Of a DNA stretch of 64,000 nt, positions 40,868 to 54,387 are shown one piece after another. This DNA is from Acanthochlamys bracteata (lineage: Eukaryota > Streptophyta > Magnoliopsida > Pandanales > Velloziaceae). The stretch lies in NCBI GenBank assembly GCA_019914995.1, contig CM034138.1, forward strand, positions 7,136,535 through 7,200,534, read 5' to 3'. Position numbers and translations under genes: made by a program. The notes beneath the pieces are model-generated. The model did not search any database. It was given only the letters and a program-made list of their open reading frames with translations, and was not told where the DNA came from. Each line of letters starts with the position of its first letter. Within the stretch, counting starts at the first letter, position 1.

Positions 40868-41520
40868 CAATATTATCACCCGCCGTTGCTGCTGTATTGC
40901 CGCTGCTGCTCCTCAGAGATGAAATAATTAATTAATTAGGTAATTACATGAATTTTGGGTAATTTTTGAAAGAGGGAAATATGGGTAAATTCCAATTAAT
41001 TGATTACTTCATATTTTGTTCAAATTATTAAAGGATAACACTAAAGTAGAAAATTGGAGAAGAACAATAACATTTGGTGGAGTTTTGAATTTTATGTAAA
41101 TTAAAACTGACATCAACATGTATTCGAGGAAAGAACCAAAAATTTTTATAGCACACTTTGGCAATACATTTAAAAGTTTTATAATTTAAATTTTATTTCA
41201 TATATTTTTATAAATTTTTATAATTTATATAAAAATTTTGAAATATGAATATATATATATATATATATATGGGGTAAAATATAATATTTATAACATATAC
41301 TTAATTTTATTGTTCCAATTTCAGAATTTTCTGCAATTAACTACCCATATAGATTTTGTACATCATAAATAAAGTTTAATTGTTTGATTTAAAAATTGTT
41401 TATTCTTTAAATTTTGAAAAAAATTATAAAATACTTCAAAATATTATTAAAGCTATATCATAAAATAATAATATCTAAAAATTGATATAGAAAAGTTTCT
41501 CGTAGTACTGATATATGTAG

Positions 41521-42310
41521 TTATGGGTAGCAATATATGATCTGATCCGAAAATATAATCCGAAACTGATCTATTTAATTAGAGTTAAGATTAAAAATTT
41601 GATCCGTATAAATATATAGATTAGATTATGATTGAGCAAATTTGACCCGATTATTAATTAGATCCGAGTTAATTCAAAATTAACCTACCAACCCAAATTA
41701 CCGTCTCTAAAATAAATAATATTTGATTTTTTCTTTATATTTATTCAAATGTTAGCAATAAAAATAATCGATAATAGTAATTTATAAATTAAGTAAATTA
41801 TATAATATTTATATAATCGTGTTTTTATATTTTATTAAAATAATATGAAAATTATAATATTATCGGAAGTATTACTATGTAGGTATTTCTATAACGACGA
41901 ATTTGAATTTTGTATAAAAATTTTTATCAAAATTTATTAGATAGCTATATTTATCAAAATTTTATTAAAATTTCAGCTGTCATCACATATTTTTAAAAAA
42001 CAAAATAATTTTTTGAATATTTTAAGCCGATAAAGATATTAAAAAACACACTTTGACGGGTATTCTCTATATCCCGTCACTAAAAATATCATGCATTTTT
42101 ATTACAACTGATATTATAAATTCGCTGAAATTTAAAAATATAGAATTAATAATTTTAATTATTAAATGGGTCAATCTAAATTTGATTTAGTTATGAATTG
42201 ATAATTTTGATACGTATAAATTTATAAATTAAACTAAATTTGAACAAATTTGATCCAATTAAATAGATCGTTTCAAAACTGATCTATCAATTCAAATTGC
42301 AAACCCTAAC
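41521..42310. mobile_element. non-autonomous hAT-like DNA transposon
   Basis: The left end reads TTATGGGTAGCAATATATGATC, and the right end in reverse complement reads GTTAGGGTTTGCAATTTGAATTGATAGATC. These are imperfect inverted repeats with the GGG.T.GCAAT core of plant hAT ends. Subterminal repeats such as 'GATCCGA' and 'GATCTAT' occur inside. The element is flanked by TGTAG at 41516-41520 and 42311-42315, probably part of an 8-bp target duplication. No transposase is present. Confidence 0.6.
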
Positions 42311-42663
42311 TGTAGCGTTGGTTTATCAAACAATTATTATTTGAAATATTCAACTTCAAATTCACTTAATATAAAACTAAAGACACGAATAAACGATATG
42401 ATTAAAAACTGTATTTAAGTTGTACCCAATGTCGTATCATGATTTGAACTCATAACGACCAATATGAAGCGGTGGTTTTGAATTCTGAAAAGAAAATGTT
42501 CTTTTAAAAGAAATATTTGAAAATTTTAAATATCAGTTTGAGTTTTAACTAAAAATTATATGAGAATTTTTATAACAAACAAATTATATCTTTTAAAGTT
42601 TTAAAAAATAAAACAGTTTTGAAAAGTAAAATATTAAAAACAAACAATAAAAATGAACTTAAA

Positions 42664-42925
42664 AGGGACGTCTGAAATTATTTATAAAATGAAATTTTTC
42701 TAAAATAAAAAATATTTTTATTTTTTTCAAAAAATAAGTTATATTTTTTTATTTTCAAAAAATTAATAAAAATATGTAATAAAAAGATCTCATTATGTAG
42801 AATTTTTTTACACTTTTTAAATTTTTATATAAATTTTCTATATACTTATAAAATATATATTAAAATATAAAATTAAAAATTAAAAAAAAGCGCTCATTAA
42901 ACGCTCAACTAAACGCCCCCAAAGC
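42664..42925. repeat. MITE-like element, family B
   Basis: It starts GGGACGTCTGAAATTATTTATAAAATG and ends CATTAAACGCTCAACTAAACGCCCCC, with A/T tracts including 'TTTTTCTAAAATAAAAAATATTTTTAT'. Confidence 0.5.
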
Positions 42926-42984
42926 AGAGAGTTAAATTAACCCCAAATAAAAGTCTTCACTCTTCAAGAGTCACATAACCTAAA

Positions 42985-43205
42985 AGTTTTTGCGCTTAGA
43001 AATAATTATAAAATAGAATTTTTTTAAATAAAAGAGTTTTATCTATTAAAAAATATATAAATTATTTTTTATCTCAAAAAATAGTAAATATAAATAATAA
43101 TAAGATTTTATAATAAAAAACTTATTTAGATAAAAAATTATAAAAAACATAAAATAAATTAGAAAATTTGAAATTGAAAAAACACAATTCCAAACGACCC
43201 TATTA
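42985..43205. repeat. MITE-like element, family B
   Basis: It starts TTTTTGCGCTTAGAAATAATTATAAAATAG and ends AACACAATTCCAAACGACCC. The interior matches the other family B copies in layout. Confidence 0.45.
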
Positions 43206-43245
43206 ATATCTGATTAATATATAAAAGAAACTAAAAGAATCTTTT

Positions 43246-43560
43246 ATTAAGGCCGTGTTTATTATTGTATTTTAAAATAAGTTTGTAAGAAATAAATTTC
43301 AGTTAAATTTAATAAAAAAGAATTTTATATTTATTTTAATTAAGAATAAATTTAAAGATGAAATTTTTAGTTTTAAAATTTAAATTCTAAAAGTAAAAGT
43401 TTAGTAAGAACATTTAGTTAAAATTTATATTTACTTTAATTTAAAATTCAGTTGAAAGTGAAACTGAATTTAAGAAAGTAAGTTAGTAGCGTAAGTAATA
43501 AGCTCTAAACTTTGAGTATTAAAAATAAATGTAAGTAAAGTAAAACACGCCGCAAGTAGA
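43246..43560. repeat. MITE-like element, family A
   Basis: The left end is AAGGCCGTGTTTATTATTGTA. The right end in reverse complement is CTTGCGGCGTGTTTTACTTTA. The interior has repeated 'AGTTAAATTTA' and 'ATTTTATATTTATTTTAAT' blocks. Confidence 0.5.
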
Positions 43561-43584
43561 TCTACATCATATTATTATCAAGTA

Positions 43585-43808
43585 GATCGCGTTGGCAACG
43601 TGTTTAAAAAAATAACTTTTTAATTATATATATTTTAAATAATTATAGTATTTTAAATTTATTTTATAATTTTATAAATATAAATTTTTTTATTAATAAA
43701 GTATTTTATTACTTATTTTATTTTTGAATTAAAATAATAATTTTTTATCAAAATAAGATAAAAATATTTTTATTTAAAAAAATTTAAAAAACCCTAAACG
43801 CCCCTGTT
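43585..43808. repeat. MITE-like element, family B
   Basis: It starts GTTGGCAACGTGTTTAAAAAAATAAC and ends AAAACCCTAAACGCCCCTG, with an A/T interior. Confidence 0.45.
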
Positions 43809-44031
43809 CAACTAAAGAAAAATTTTAATTAATTGAATAGGAATCCAATGATCTTTTAACTACTCTGTTTTCTAGAATAAACGTGAAACACAAATAAACG
43901 AGAAACACACAAGGCCATCAGAAGGTCAAACAAAGGGGCAATGTTGTAATTCAGAGATTCACGATGACGAATATAGTATTGGGTTCCATATAGCTAATTA
44001 TCATTGGGGTTTTGTTTTTGCAAAATATCCC

Positions 44032-44039
44032 TTATAAAT
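44032..44039 (+). promoter_or_regulatory. TATA box of the first RNase T2-like gene
   Basis: TTATAAAT lies 54 bases before the ATG at 44093, leaving room for a transcription start near 44060-44070 and a short leader. Confidence 0.5.
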
Positions 44040-44092
44040 GAAGGTCCCAAGTTCACAAAACTGTTAAGCAGAGAGCAAGGAACTAAAAAACC

Positions 44093-45181
44093 ATGTCGAG
44101 GAACAGTTGTTATTATTATTACAACGGCGACAAGATCTCTGTCGTCGGCGTTGCTTTCCTCTACAGCTTCCTGCTGCTTACAATTTCTATGAGTTTATCC
44201 TCGTCGGCGTCCGATGAAAGTATTCCAAATGGCGTCGTAGATCTTGTTCTGTTCAACAGTACTTCGGCGTCCGCCTCCGAGCTCGGCGCCTCTGGAAACT
44301 ACGTCTTGTCTCTCGGGGTACTTTGTATAACTTTTTTTTTTTCTTCCTCTCAAAATTAAAAAACAAAACTGATACATATGTGATTTCTTTCACTTTGTTT
44401 GTATTGGGATGCAGTGGTTGGGTTCTCTATGTTCCAAGTGTTCAAGGAGTAGGTGCTGCATATCAAGCACAACCAAACCAGTACAGGATTTCGTGGTATG
44501 GTCGTTGAAACTCTACAAGAACCCTTACTGCTTCAAACCTTGTCGTAACCCTGGCTACTGCAATTACAACAATCAGGCGGTAAGCGCCTCTGCTCTTCAT
44601 TTCATTCCATTTGTCAGACGAATTGATCTAGACTGATGTGGTTTGATTTTGTTTTTTGGGTGCAGATTGATGATTTGTTGCCGAGTATGAACTACTACTG
44701 GCCAAAGTTAGGGTGCTCATACGGAGACAGTTGGAGGAGGACATGGTGTTCCTACGGCAGCAGATGCTCCCAGTTTAACCAGCATGACTACTTTCAGAAA
44801 GGTATCATGCTAGCTTCTCAAGTCAAGCCCCTATGGTTCCTTCAGCAAAAGGGCATAGTCCCTTCGAGCACCGAGCGCTACAGTTTGACAAAAATCCAGA
44901 ATGCGTTGGCGCAGTTTCTCGGCAACAACACGTTCTTCATCGAATGTGTCTGGCGGAACGGTGCGTCGGCGGTGGCTTACGTCCATGTCTGCTATAATGC
45001 CGATGCCACGAGCAGAGTCGGTTGCCCTAAGAACTGGAAGACTGTAAGCAACTGCAAGCCCAACGTCCTATTGCCACCAGCGTACACCTCCGTTTCTTCT
45101 GCTGCCGCTGCCGAGAATGGAAATAATGGTCCGAATAATGCAGTCACTGACTTTATTAAGATGGCGACCGACCGATCTTGA
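44093..45181 (+). CDS. RNase T2-like secreted protein without active-site histidines, copy 1
   Basis: The exons are 44093-44317, 44415-44579 and 44666-45181, all phase 0, giving 301 aa. The N-terminus has a hydrophobic segment (VVGVAFLYSFLLLTISMSL) that fits a signal peptide or anchor. The RNase T2 fold follows. VLSLGWLGSLC...CCISSTTKP aligns with the family VQQWPGSYC...CCYP..GKP, DLLPSMNYYWPKLGC with DL...M...WP.LAC, and FNQHDYFQKG with the segment after active site II. The family motif FGIHGLWP is FVVWSLKL here (His to Trp, about residue 104), and HEWEKHGTC is TWCSYGSRC (Glu and His lost, about 156-164). The cysteines are kept. RNA cleavage is therefore not expected. Known parallels are CalsepRRP of bindweed and the ginseng root protein, inactive RNase relatives that act as storage proteins. 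A sequon (NNT) lies near residue 248. Confidence 0.85.
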
Positions 45182-45449
45182 GATCTGCATCGAAATGTGA
45201 GCTTGCCGGCCGGCCCGCCGGCAGATAAAAGCATTACCTAGCTTCGCTTGTTTGGCATTTTAACTATTGTCAGTATCAGTGATACTGTATAAGAACTGTT
45301 ATGGCTTGCTAGCTTTTGTTTCTTTTCAAGCTGCATTGAAAATGATGGTAGTCTTACCAGAGTTTGATTAAAAAAAGTTTTTCATAAAATGATTTACTTA
45401 AATTTTTTTTAAAATATTTTTCTAATTTTAGAAAAATAAAATTATCTAT

Positions 45450-46920
45450 TGTTAGTTCTTCTGTAAGATTAACTCAATAGAGAAGGGATGAATTGAGTTA
45501 ATAAATAAAAATTTTCGTGGAGTTTAGTTATTTTACAGACAGCAGGCTTACAGTCGGCTGAGTCAATTATCTAATCTGTATACTGAGAGTGTTAGAATAT
45601 TTGCTGACTTAGATAAAGATAATAGTACGCAGAGTATTTAACGTGGTTCGGTAAAATCTCTTTGTCTACATCTACGGTCGCTCTATCACCAAAGCCAAAG
45701 CTTCACTAAACCTTTAATAAGCTACATATATAACAAGAGCAAAGTGCTTCACCAAGCACACTTACTCTCACCGGGTTTCTTCACCAAGATAACCTCTCAC
45801 AGTTTACTGGGCACCACTGCCCCTCTGACTGATATGCTAGCTCTATTATAAGGTTTAAGAACTTTCACCAAGCTCCACCTAAGCTTTCTTACCCGGTGCC
45901 CGCAGCATCTCTGTCATAAAGTCGGTAAGAGATTACAAGAAAGTAAATACAAGTTGAGCACAGGATCTATCTCATGATGGTTAAGTATTCACGAAGTTTT
46001 TCTAATGAGATGATCAGAAAGGTTGCTGAGAGAGATATTTTCAGTATGATCAGCAGCAGGTTTTCAATTGCTTGAGTAGAGCTGTTGGGTTCTTGTGTAT
46101 TTTTGTTCGTCTTCTATTTTCTCTACCCTTTCTCTATTGCTCTGTCTTTCTTCTTATAGAATTTCATCTCTATGCAGGGCGATTTTTTCATTGAAGAAGA
46201 TTGCCGTTGGCGCCCTTTTTCATCGGTAGACGTTCAGGCCAGAGAGGGAGCAGTTTGTCCAACGGTTAATCAACCGCTTCCACGATTGCTTTCGGCTATC
46301 TTTGTGCAATGTCTTCATAGCATTAAATGCAGTGTAGAAGAAATTTGAATTTACCCGCCAGTGATTATGAACTTGATTTAGCTAAATTGCTGTCTGAAAG
46401 ATGAGAGCTGAGTTGGCTTGTCCATATTAAATGCATCCCAGGTTGACTGTTTTGGATTTGTTTGACTTCACAGTCTTGACTCGATCAGTTTAGCTCAGTT
46501 GTATAATTTGCTTTCTTTCCTTGATCATTGAACTTTCCTTTTGTGTGAAATTGCTCGTTGTGAATCTTGTATTTGAATTGCTTCAGTGCCTTGTGAGTCC
46601 AGAAGATTTTTGAAGCAAAGAGCTTGAGCTAAGTTTTGTTGTTAAATCCAATACTCTGTTTTGGGTGATACAGAGAGGTCTTCGTATGTTTCAGCGGTTA
46701 ATTAGCTGGCTGTAGTGTGATTATGGGATCCTCTATTCTGTATGCTGTTTGATTTATAGTAGCATAGCAGTTGGCTGTATAATGACTGTTATTGTCTGCC
46801 GTAAGTAAAATGATCTTGATTTGTCTAATCCTGCACAACTTGATTTGAGGTTGTTAGTCTAATATAAATCATAATTCTTAATTCTTTGTTATCATCAAAA
46901 TTAACTTGATAGTTCTAACA
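45450..46920 (-). repeat. 3' LTR of the Sirevirus fossil
   Basis: It runs from TGTTAG to CTAACA, 1471 bp, directly followed by the complement of the purine tract. It shares 'AACGTGGTTCGG' and long flanking blocks with 54388-54728. Confidence 0.9.
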
Positions 46921-47411
46921 ATTTCCCCCTTTTTGATGATGACAAACTAATTAAGATTATTGATTTATATTTTCAAAAGCAATCAGATTTTTTGTTTTAC
47001 CATTGGTTATCTGTGCATGACTCCCCCTCAACTTGTGCATCTATTTTGTTTACCTGTGCATGACTCTCCCTTAACTTGAGCCATCATGTTTGTATGCTAT
47101 CATGCAATAATTCTCATGATTTTTCTCCCACTTTGTCATCTCAAAAAGGTGAAACTGTACCAATATAATAGAGCTAAAATCTTAGCACTGAAAGCACAAT
47201 CAGTATAAACAAAGATAAATGGATAAAACGGCTAAACTCAGTCAGTTAAAAACACAGCTAAAATGTTATAACAATAAGTTGAACAAACCAGACATCCAAA
47301 CATAACAAAGGATAAAACGAACATCTTAACATAGACATTAAAAGCAGTAGCTAGTAAACAAACTAATCCTAGTCAAAGTTTAACTAAATATTTTTGCGTC
47401 TGGAGGAAGTC

Positions 47412-48788
47412 CTACAACCAGGGGTCGAGGACGTTGTGTTTAGGTTTGGCAGCAGAGGATTGGGGAAGAATCACTACATCATCATCTAAAAAGGCTTGGG
47501 AGCTAGAGACAGATTTGTGAGCCCTTCGTTTTAGATTTTTGCGTTTGAGAGATAGGCTGGGAATGTTTGAGTGTGATGATGGAGGATCAGAGGAAGGATG
47601 TTGTGTGGTGAGGGGATCACAATGTGACTGCTTCTGTTGGAGCTGCAGACTGACTTTCTGTTGGGGCTGCTTGAGACAATGGATCGTCTGCAGAGTTGTT
47701 GGGGCTACATAGACAGTAATCGACAGTGGCTCAATTTCATGATCCATTTCTTCTGAAGCTGCTTGGACAGTGCATTCAGTGGGAGACTCCTTATGCATAG
47801 GATGCTCAGTGGCAGTCTTAGGGGTTGCTGATTCTCCATTTCTGGTCGTGTCCATCTGTGGATGATCTGCATCCTCCCCTGCATGCTCCTGAGCCTTGGC
47901 ACTTTCTGTCTTGGATTTCTCTTGTGCAGTCTTAGTTATGGGGTGCTCTGGCTGACAAATAGCATCCTTGAGCTGGTCAAAGATAACATTGAGTTTCTTG
48001 ATTTCCTTGGTTTGCTCCAGGATTGTATTGTAGATGTTGGTGAGGCATTCTATTAGAGGAGCCAGGGCTGTATTTGTATTGGTCAGAGGATAAGCTTGAG
48101 TGTCCTTGGTTTTCTCTTCTGCCTCTGTAATTCCCCTCAGGAATTTTGCATCCAGTCTAAACATCTTCTTCACTTGTAGTGTCTCCATGTGCACTGTCTC
48201 AAGGCTGCATACTCTATAGATGATATGGGGATATGGAAAATGCTTGCTTCCAGATTTAGATACTCTAATCATGTGGTGCAGCATCACCTCACAGAAATTT
48301 ATGGGTAATTTCTTTACTAACCTCCATAGGAAGAATGCATTATAAGTGGTGATGATATTGCGACAGCCAGACCGAGGGGCTATCATCTTTGAAATAATAT
48401 GACACAGAGCTCTCGGAAGCAGAGGTAGGTGTGCAGCTGAGTCGTATTGATACTTGGTGACTACGTCTGTGTCCAATGCTTGCTTCAGACAGTTTTGTTT
48501 TGAGTCACTTACGGGCGGCATTTCTTCTCTGTAGGGTATGTCAAACATCAGGGACATGGACCGCGCCTCTAAATTTATCTCAATGCCATTCATCACGGTC
48601 TGCACAGAGAAATTTCCGGTTTTATGGAGGTTTACATAGAAGACTCGGACGCATTCTTTAGGAAATTCTCCGGGCCAGTCGTTGAATGTCAGCCAACCTT
48701 GTGCTTCAAATAGTTCGTCCACTTCTAGCCCAAAATAGTTGAAATCATCAAAATTTATGCTCACCGGAGTCAAAATCGGAATCGCCAA
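47412..48788 (-). other. env-like third frame of the Sirevirus fossil
   Basis: An open stretch of 458 codons sits between RNase H and the 3' LTR, where SIRE/Maximus elements carry their extra, env-like gene. Its first 240 residues resemble the plant 'putative transposon protein' domain (ECVRVFYVNL, then MFRLDAKFL). The rest is Gln/Ser/Pro-rich with a predicted coiled coil. I see no convincing signal peptide or C-terminal membrane anchor. Function is unknown in the family. Confidence 0.65.
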
Positions 48789-51700
48789 CTGCCGACTGTA
48801 TTTCTCAAATTCTTACTTTCTGGTGAATCTGTCGTCCTCCCCACGGGCAATTTTGGAGCGTTTTAGTTGTGATTTTTGGTTTTTCTTTGCCATGGCAGAG
48901 ATTTGGAGTAGGGTTTGAAGGATTGAGATTTGAAGATTCGAAACAAGGGTTTTGCGAGGGAATTTTTTGGTTTCGAATTGAGAACGATGAAATGGGAAGA
49001 GCTGCCTGGTTGGGTTAATTTATAATGTGTTCAGCCTAAAATGAGTCAACTTGGTCATGTGTTTAGCACGTGACCGGTCAGCTGCTTACCATTATTTTGA
49101 TAACTGCAGCCAACTATTGTGTGGCTGATTATATGCTGAAATTGATGTATAGAACAGAGATGCAAAGCAGAGTAAGATTATATTATACATAGACCTAACT
49201 CATGGCAGATTCTTGAGAAGGAGTCAAATCCTAAATGTTTAGTAAAAACGTCAGCCAGTTGATTTTTAGAGTTAACAAAGGTTAATACTATGTTACTGCA
49301 TTTAACATGCTCTCTAATGAAATGGTGTCTCAAATCAATGTGCTTTGTGCGTGAATGTTGAATATGATTTTTTGTTAACTTGATAGCACTAGTATTGTCG
49401 CAAAATATTGGCACATTTTTAAATTCAAAACCAAAATTAAGAAGTTGTTGTTTTATCCAAAGTATCTGAGAGCAGCAGCTTCCAGCAGTTATGTATTCTG
49501 CTTCGACAGTGGACATTGCTACCGAAGTCTGTTTTCTAGAGCACCATGAGATCAAGCAGCTTCCTAGAAATTGACACGAGCCACTTGTGCTCTTTCTATC
49601 AAGCTTACAACTACCAAAATCAGCGTCAGCATAAGCATATAAATTAAATTCACATCATTTGGGATGAACAGTCCTAATTCTTTAGTTCCAACTAAGTACC
49701 TAATAATTCGTTTTACAGCTATCATGTGGGACTTTTTTGGATCACTTTGAAATCTGGCACATAGGCACACACTAAATTGAATATCCTATTTACTGGCAGT
49801 TAGATATAAAAGTGACCCAATCATATCTCTATATAGTTTTTGTTCAACTGCTTTACCTGTCTCGTCTCGGTTTAATTTGCAAGAGGTAGACATTGGGGTG
49901 CTTATCTCCTTGCTTCATTCCATGCTGTACTTTTTGATCAATTCCTTAATGTACTTACTCTGACTTATAAAGATGCCATTTTTCAATTGTTTAATTTGTA
50001 GACTAAGAAAATAATTCAGTTCTCCCATCAGGCTCATTTCAAATTCTTCTTGCATCAGGTCAGAAAATTTTCTGCATAATCTTTCGTAAATAGCACCAAA
50101 GATTATATCATCTACGTAAATTTGTATTAACGTGTCATTATCTTCATGCAAGGTAAATAAAGTTAAGTCAATCTTACCTCGACTGAAGCCTTTATCAATC
50201 AGAAATGTGTTTAACCGCTCATACCAAGCTCTGGGAGTTTGTTTCAGACCATAGAGCGCTTTGTTCAGTTTGTAAACATGACTTGGAAATTTTGTATTTT
50301 CAAAACCAGGAGGTTGTTCAACATACACTTCTTCTTTTAGGAATCCATTCAAAAAAACACTTTTAACATCCATTTGAAAGAGTTTAAAGTCTTTGTGACA
50401 TGCAAAAGCAAGTAGTATTCTAATAGCCTCAAGACGTGCAACAAGAGCATAAGTTTCATCAAAATCTATTCCTTTTTCTTGATTATATCTTTTTGCTACT
50501 AGTCTAGCTTTGTTTCTAATGATATTACCATTTTCATCCAATTTATTTCTGAACACCCATTTAGTTCCTATGATGGATTTGTTTGAAGATTTCCTAACAA
50601 TATGCCATACATTGTTTCTTTCAAATTGATTTAATTCCTCTTACATAGCAATGATCCATGAGTTATCTGTCAGAGCATCATATATGCATTTTGGTTCTAG
50701 ATTTGATACAAAAGCAGAGTGTTCTATAAAGTTATTTTGAAATGAGATCTAGTTCTTATAGCTTCATTTACCTCACCCAATATGTTTTCCTGTGGATGAC
50801 TGGATCTGTGCTTGAAAGGTCTATTGATTTGTTCATGGATTTCTGCTTGATCAGGTAGACTTCCATAAATTTGTCCTTCCTCTGTTATTTCAACTGGCTG
50901 CTCGTCAGCTGTTTGATTCTCTGTAATTTGTTTTATTTCTGTCGATGAGAATAGTTCTCCTTCTTCTTCTGACCCTGCATCTAGTTCTAAATTCCTCCTT
51001 GGCTCATTGTTAGACTCATTAAATAATACATGCATGGATTCTTCAAAATCATGGTTCGTTTATTAAAGATTCTATATGTTTTGGATGTTGAGGAGTAACC
51101 GAGAAAAATACCTTCGTCACTTTCTGCATCAAACTTTCCAAAGTTATCTTTTCCATTGTTTAGTATAAAATATTTGCATCCAAATGTTCTTAAATAAGCA
51201 ATATTTGGAGTTCTTCCCTTTAAAATCTCATATGGAGTTTTTTTAAGAATAGGACGAATGAATGCACGATTGATAATGTGGCATGCAGTGTTAACAGCTT
51301 CAGCCCAAAAATATTTTGGCAGATTTTGCTCTATTAATATGGTTCGAGCCATTTCTACTAGCACTCTATTTTTTCTTTTCGCTACATCATTTTGTTGGGG
51401 AGTTTTAGAGCAGAGAAGTTGTGCGTTAAACCATTAGTGTCACAAAATTCATCAAAATAAAAATTTTAAAATTTCTTACCATGATCGCTTCTAATAGCAC
51501 AGATATTGAGATTGAGTTCTTTTTTAATCTTTTTGAAAAAACATATAAATATTTTTAGAGCATCATTTTTATATGCCAGAAAGTAGACCCAACAAAAACG
51601 AGAGTAATCATCTACAATTACTAAGCAGTAGTGCTTACCTCCTAGGCTTGCTGTCCTTGATGGTCCAAACAAATCCATATGTAGTAGTTGTAATGGTTGG

Positions 51701-54387
51701 CTAGTTGTTATCACTTGTTTGTGCTTGAATGATGACTTCACTTGTTTTTCTTTAGCACAGGCATCACATAGTTCATCCAAACTGTAGTTTGCTTCAGCAA
51801 ACGTTTTACTAATTTTAACTTAGACAATTTTAATAGAATCTTGGTGTTGTAGTGTCCTAAACGTCTGTGCCAGAGCCAACTGTTTTCCTGCTGGCTTGCC
51901 ACTAAACACATTTTATGGTTAGGAAGATCATCAATATAGAGCACATAAACGTTGCCTTCCCTTTTTCCATTTAATATTTTTTCTCCAGATGATAAGTTAA
52001 TAATTGAACAGCAGTGATTATCAAAGTTGACTTTGAAACCATTATCACATAGTTGACCTATACTTATTATGTTTTAATCTTTTAACATAAAGAACATTTT
52101 CTATGCAGAGCGATGGTGGATTACCTATTTTTTCCACACATATTACTTTGCACTTACTGTTGTCACCAAGAATCACATTTCTACCGAATTATTTTTATAA
52201 ACTACTGAAGCATTTTTCGTTTCCTGTCATGTGTCTTGAGCACCCGTTATCCAAATACCATTTGCTATATTTTAGTCAGGTTGGCTCTTCTCCTACCTGC
52301 AAAAGAAGTTTCAGTACTTAGGTACCCAAATTTCTTTGGGTCATAGAGAGTTAGTATTGTTAAATGTTCCTTTTGAAACCCATATCATTTTTATTTTATT
52401 GGTGTTCTTTTTATACCAGTAAGAATTAATACTGTGATCTTTTCTATCACAATGGAAACATTTGATAAAAGATGTTGTGGAATATGACTTATTTGCTGTG
52501 CATGCTCTGGACATCGAATTTTTCTTGTTTTTCATCCTTGCTGTCATCATACCTGTGTAGCTGGTAGAGGACTGATCATTATATCTTGAGATTTGTTTAC
52601 CAGTTGCTTTAGATGTTGGTACAAATCCTAGTCCTTCTTTTCTGTATGTGCTTTGTTGAGCTCCCAGTATTGCATCAAATATATTTTTTCTTTTACAAAT
52701 TTTGTCAGTGAGGCTTCTAGATCGAGATTCTTACTTTGCAAACTTTTGTTTTCTTAAAACAGTATTTGATTTTCTTCCTTCAACTTGCTCTCTTTCACGT
52801 GCACATTAGTATAATCATTCATGAATGGCTTAAGATCTAGAATGATGGGATATGACAGTCTATCTACTTCTCGACTCAGTACTTCATTCAACTCTTCAAA
52901 TTCAGCAATTTTCTTCATCATGTCTATACTTGAGCTTTCTGCACAACTTGTCAGTTCTCCAGTGTTACATTCATTTAGTTTGATATATAACTTTTCATTT
53001 GTTTGCATCAGACATTTATTTTCAATATGCAGTGCACATAGTTTAGAGTTAATATGATCATAATCTCCATGCAGTGTGTCTTTTATTGCATCAGTCTTGT
53101 CCTCTAAGACATTTTTTAGTGCAAATATTTCTTTTTTTAGGCATTCGTTTTCATCCTTAAATTTATGCATACATACTTTCATAATTTTGCAATCAATTTT
53201 AGCATGTAGATATTTTGCATATAGTTCATCAAATACATCTTGTAATTCTTCATTAGAGTCATCATAGTCAATAGAGTTTACCTCATTTGTATCTTCATGA
53301 TCTGCCATCAGACATAAGTTGCCCTCTTCATTTTTCTCAGTTTCAATCTGACTGTCTTCTGATGAGCTTTCATCTTCATCGCTCCAGGCAACCATAGCTC
53401 GTTTCCTTCTTGCGTCTTTATTTTTTGATCTGTTGAGCAAAGGACATTCATTTTTGAAATGTCCTAGTTTGTTGCAGTTGAAGCAATTTGTGTCTTGTTT
53501 GTCTTCTCCTCTATTATTTCTTCCAAAACCCCTTCTTTTTCTAAACTTGTTTCTTTTGAATAAACTTTTAAATTTTCGGGTTAAGAGTGCAATATCTTCA
53601 TCAGAAGATGAATCACTTACCTGCTGGTCATTTATTTTTAATGCAATCCCTTCAGGACGTTCATCAGATTTCTTTAATGACAGTTCTTTGGCCATTAGTT
53701 TGCCAATTAATTCATCCAGAGACATTTGAGGAAAAGTTAGATTTTTCTCTATGGCATCTACTTTTGATCCAAAGGTTGGCAGCATAGCTCTTAGTATTTT
53801 CAATTTCAACTATTCGGATTTGAAGACCTTTCCTAGATTCTTCAGAAGATTTGTGATGTTAGTAAATCTAGTAAACATTTGAGTAATAGACTAACCTCGG
53901 TTCATTTTAAAGTTTTCATACTCATGTATGAGTAGGTTTACTCTGGTTTTCTTGACTTGTGTGGTTCCTTCATTTGTTACTTCTAGTTGATCCTATATTT
54001 CTTCTGCAGTATTGCAAGCGCTGATTCTATTGAACTCATTTGGATTTAGTACGCAGTAGAGAAGATTCATGGCTCTGTCATTCATTGATATAAACTTGTT
54101 GTCTTCATCGTTGTATTCACGTTCTGTCTTTGGAATTCGTATTCCGTCTGTGTCGGCCTTAGTTGGCACGATTGGTCCATCCCGTATGATCTTCCAGAGT
54201 GTGAAGTCTTGTACTCGAATGAAGATTGTCATTTTTGTTTTCCAGTAATCATAGTTCGTTCCATCAAAGAGTGGTGATCTGTTGGAAGATCTACCTTCAA
54301 AAGCTATAGGAACAATGTTAGCCATAAGGATCTTTTACCTCAAGGTTGTTAGACCTTAGATTTTAGGAGGCCTGCTCTGGTACCAAT

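Larger units (their letters stand above)
40868..44031. other. intergenic, AT-rich, MITE-laden
   Basis: This 3.2-kb stretch has no gene. It starts with the JmjC promoter side. It contains an AT microsatellite (about 41249-41270), one hAT-like element (41521-42310) and a run of four MITE-like repeats (42664-43808). Below 44031 lies the promoter of the first RNase T2-like gene. Confidence 0.6.

Noticed and set aside
40868-40879. Four extra residues at the JmjC N-terminus
   Set aside because: They would start from GTG. The first ATG is at 40865-40867.
47412-48788. Third frame of the copia fossil as a host gene
   Set aside because: It lies between RNase H and the 3' LTR in the element's own orientation and begins with a plant transposon-protein domain, so it belongs to the Sirevirus.
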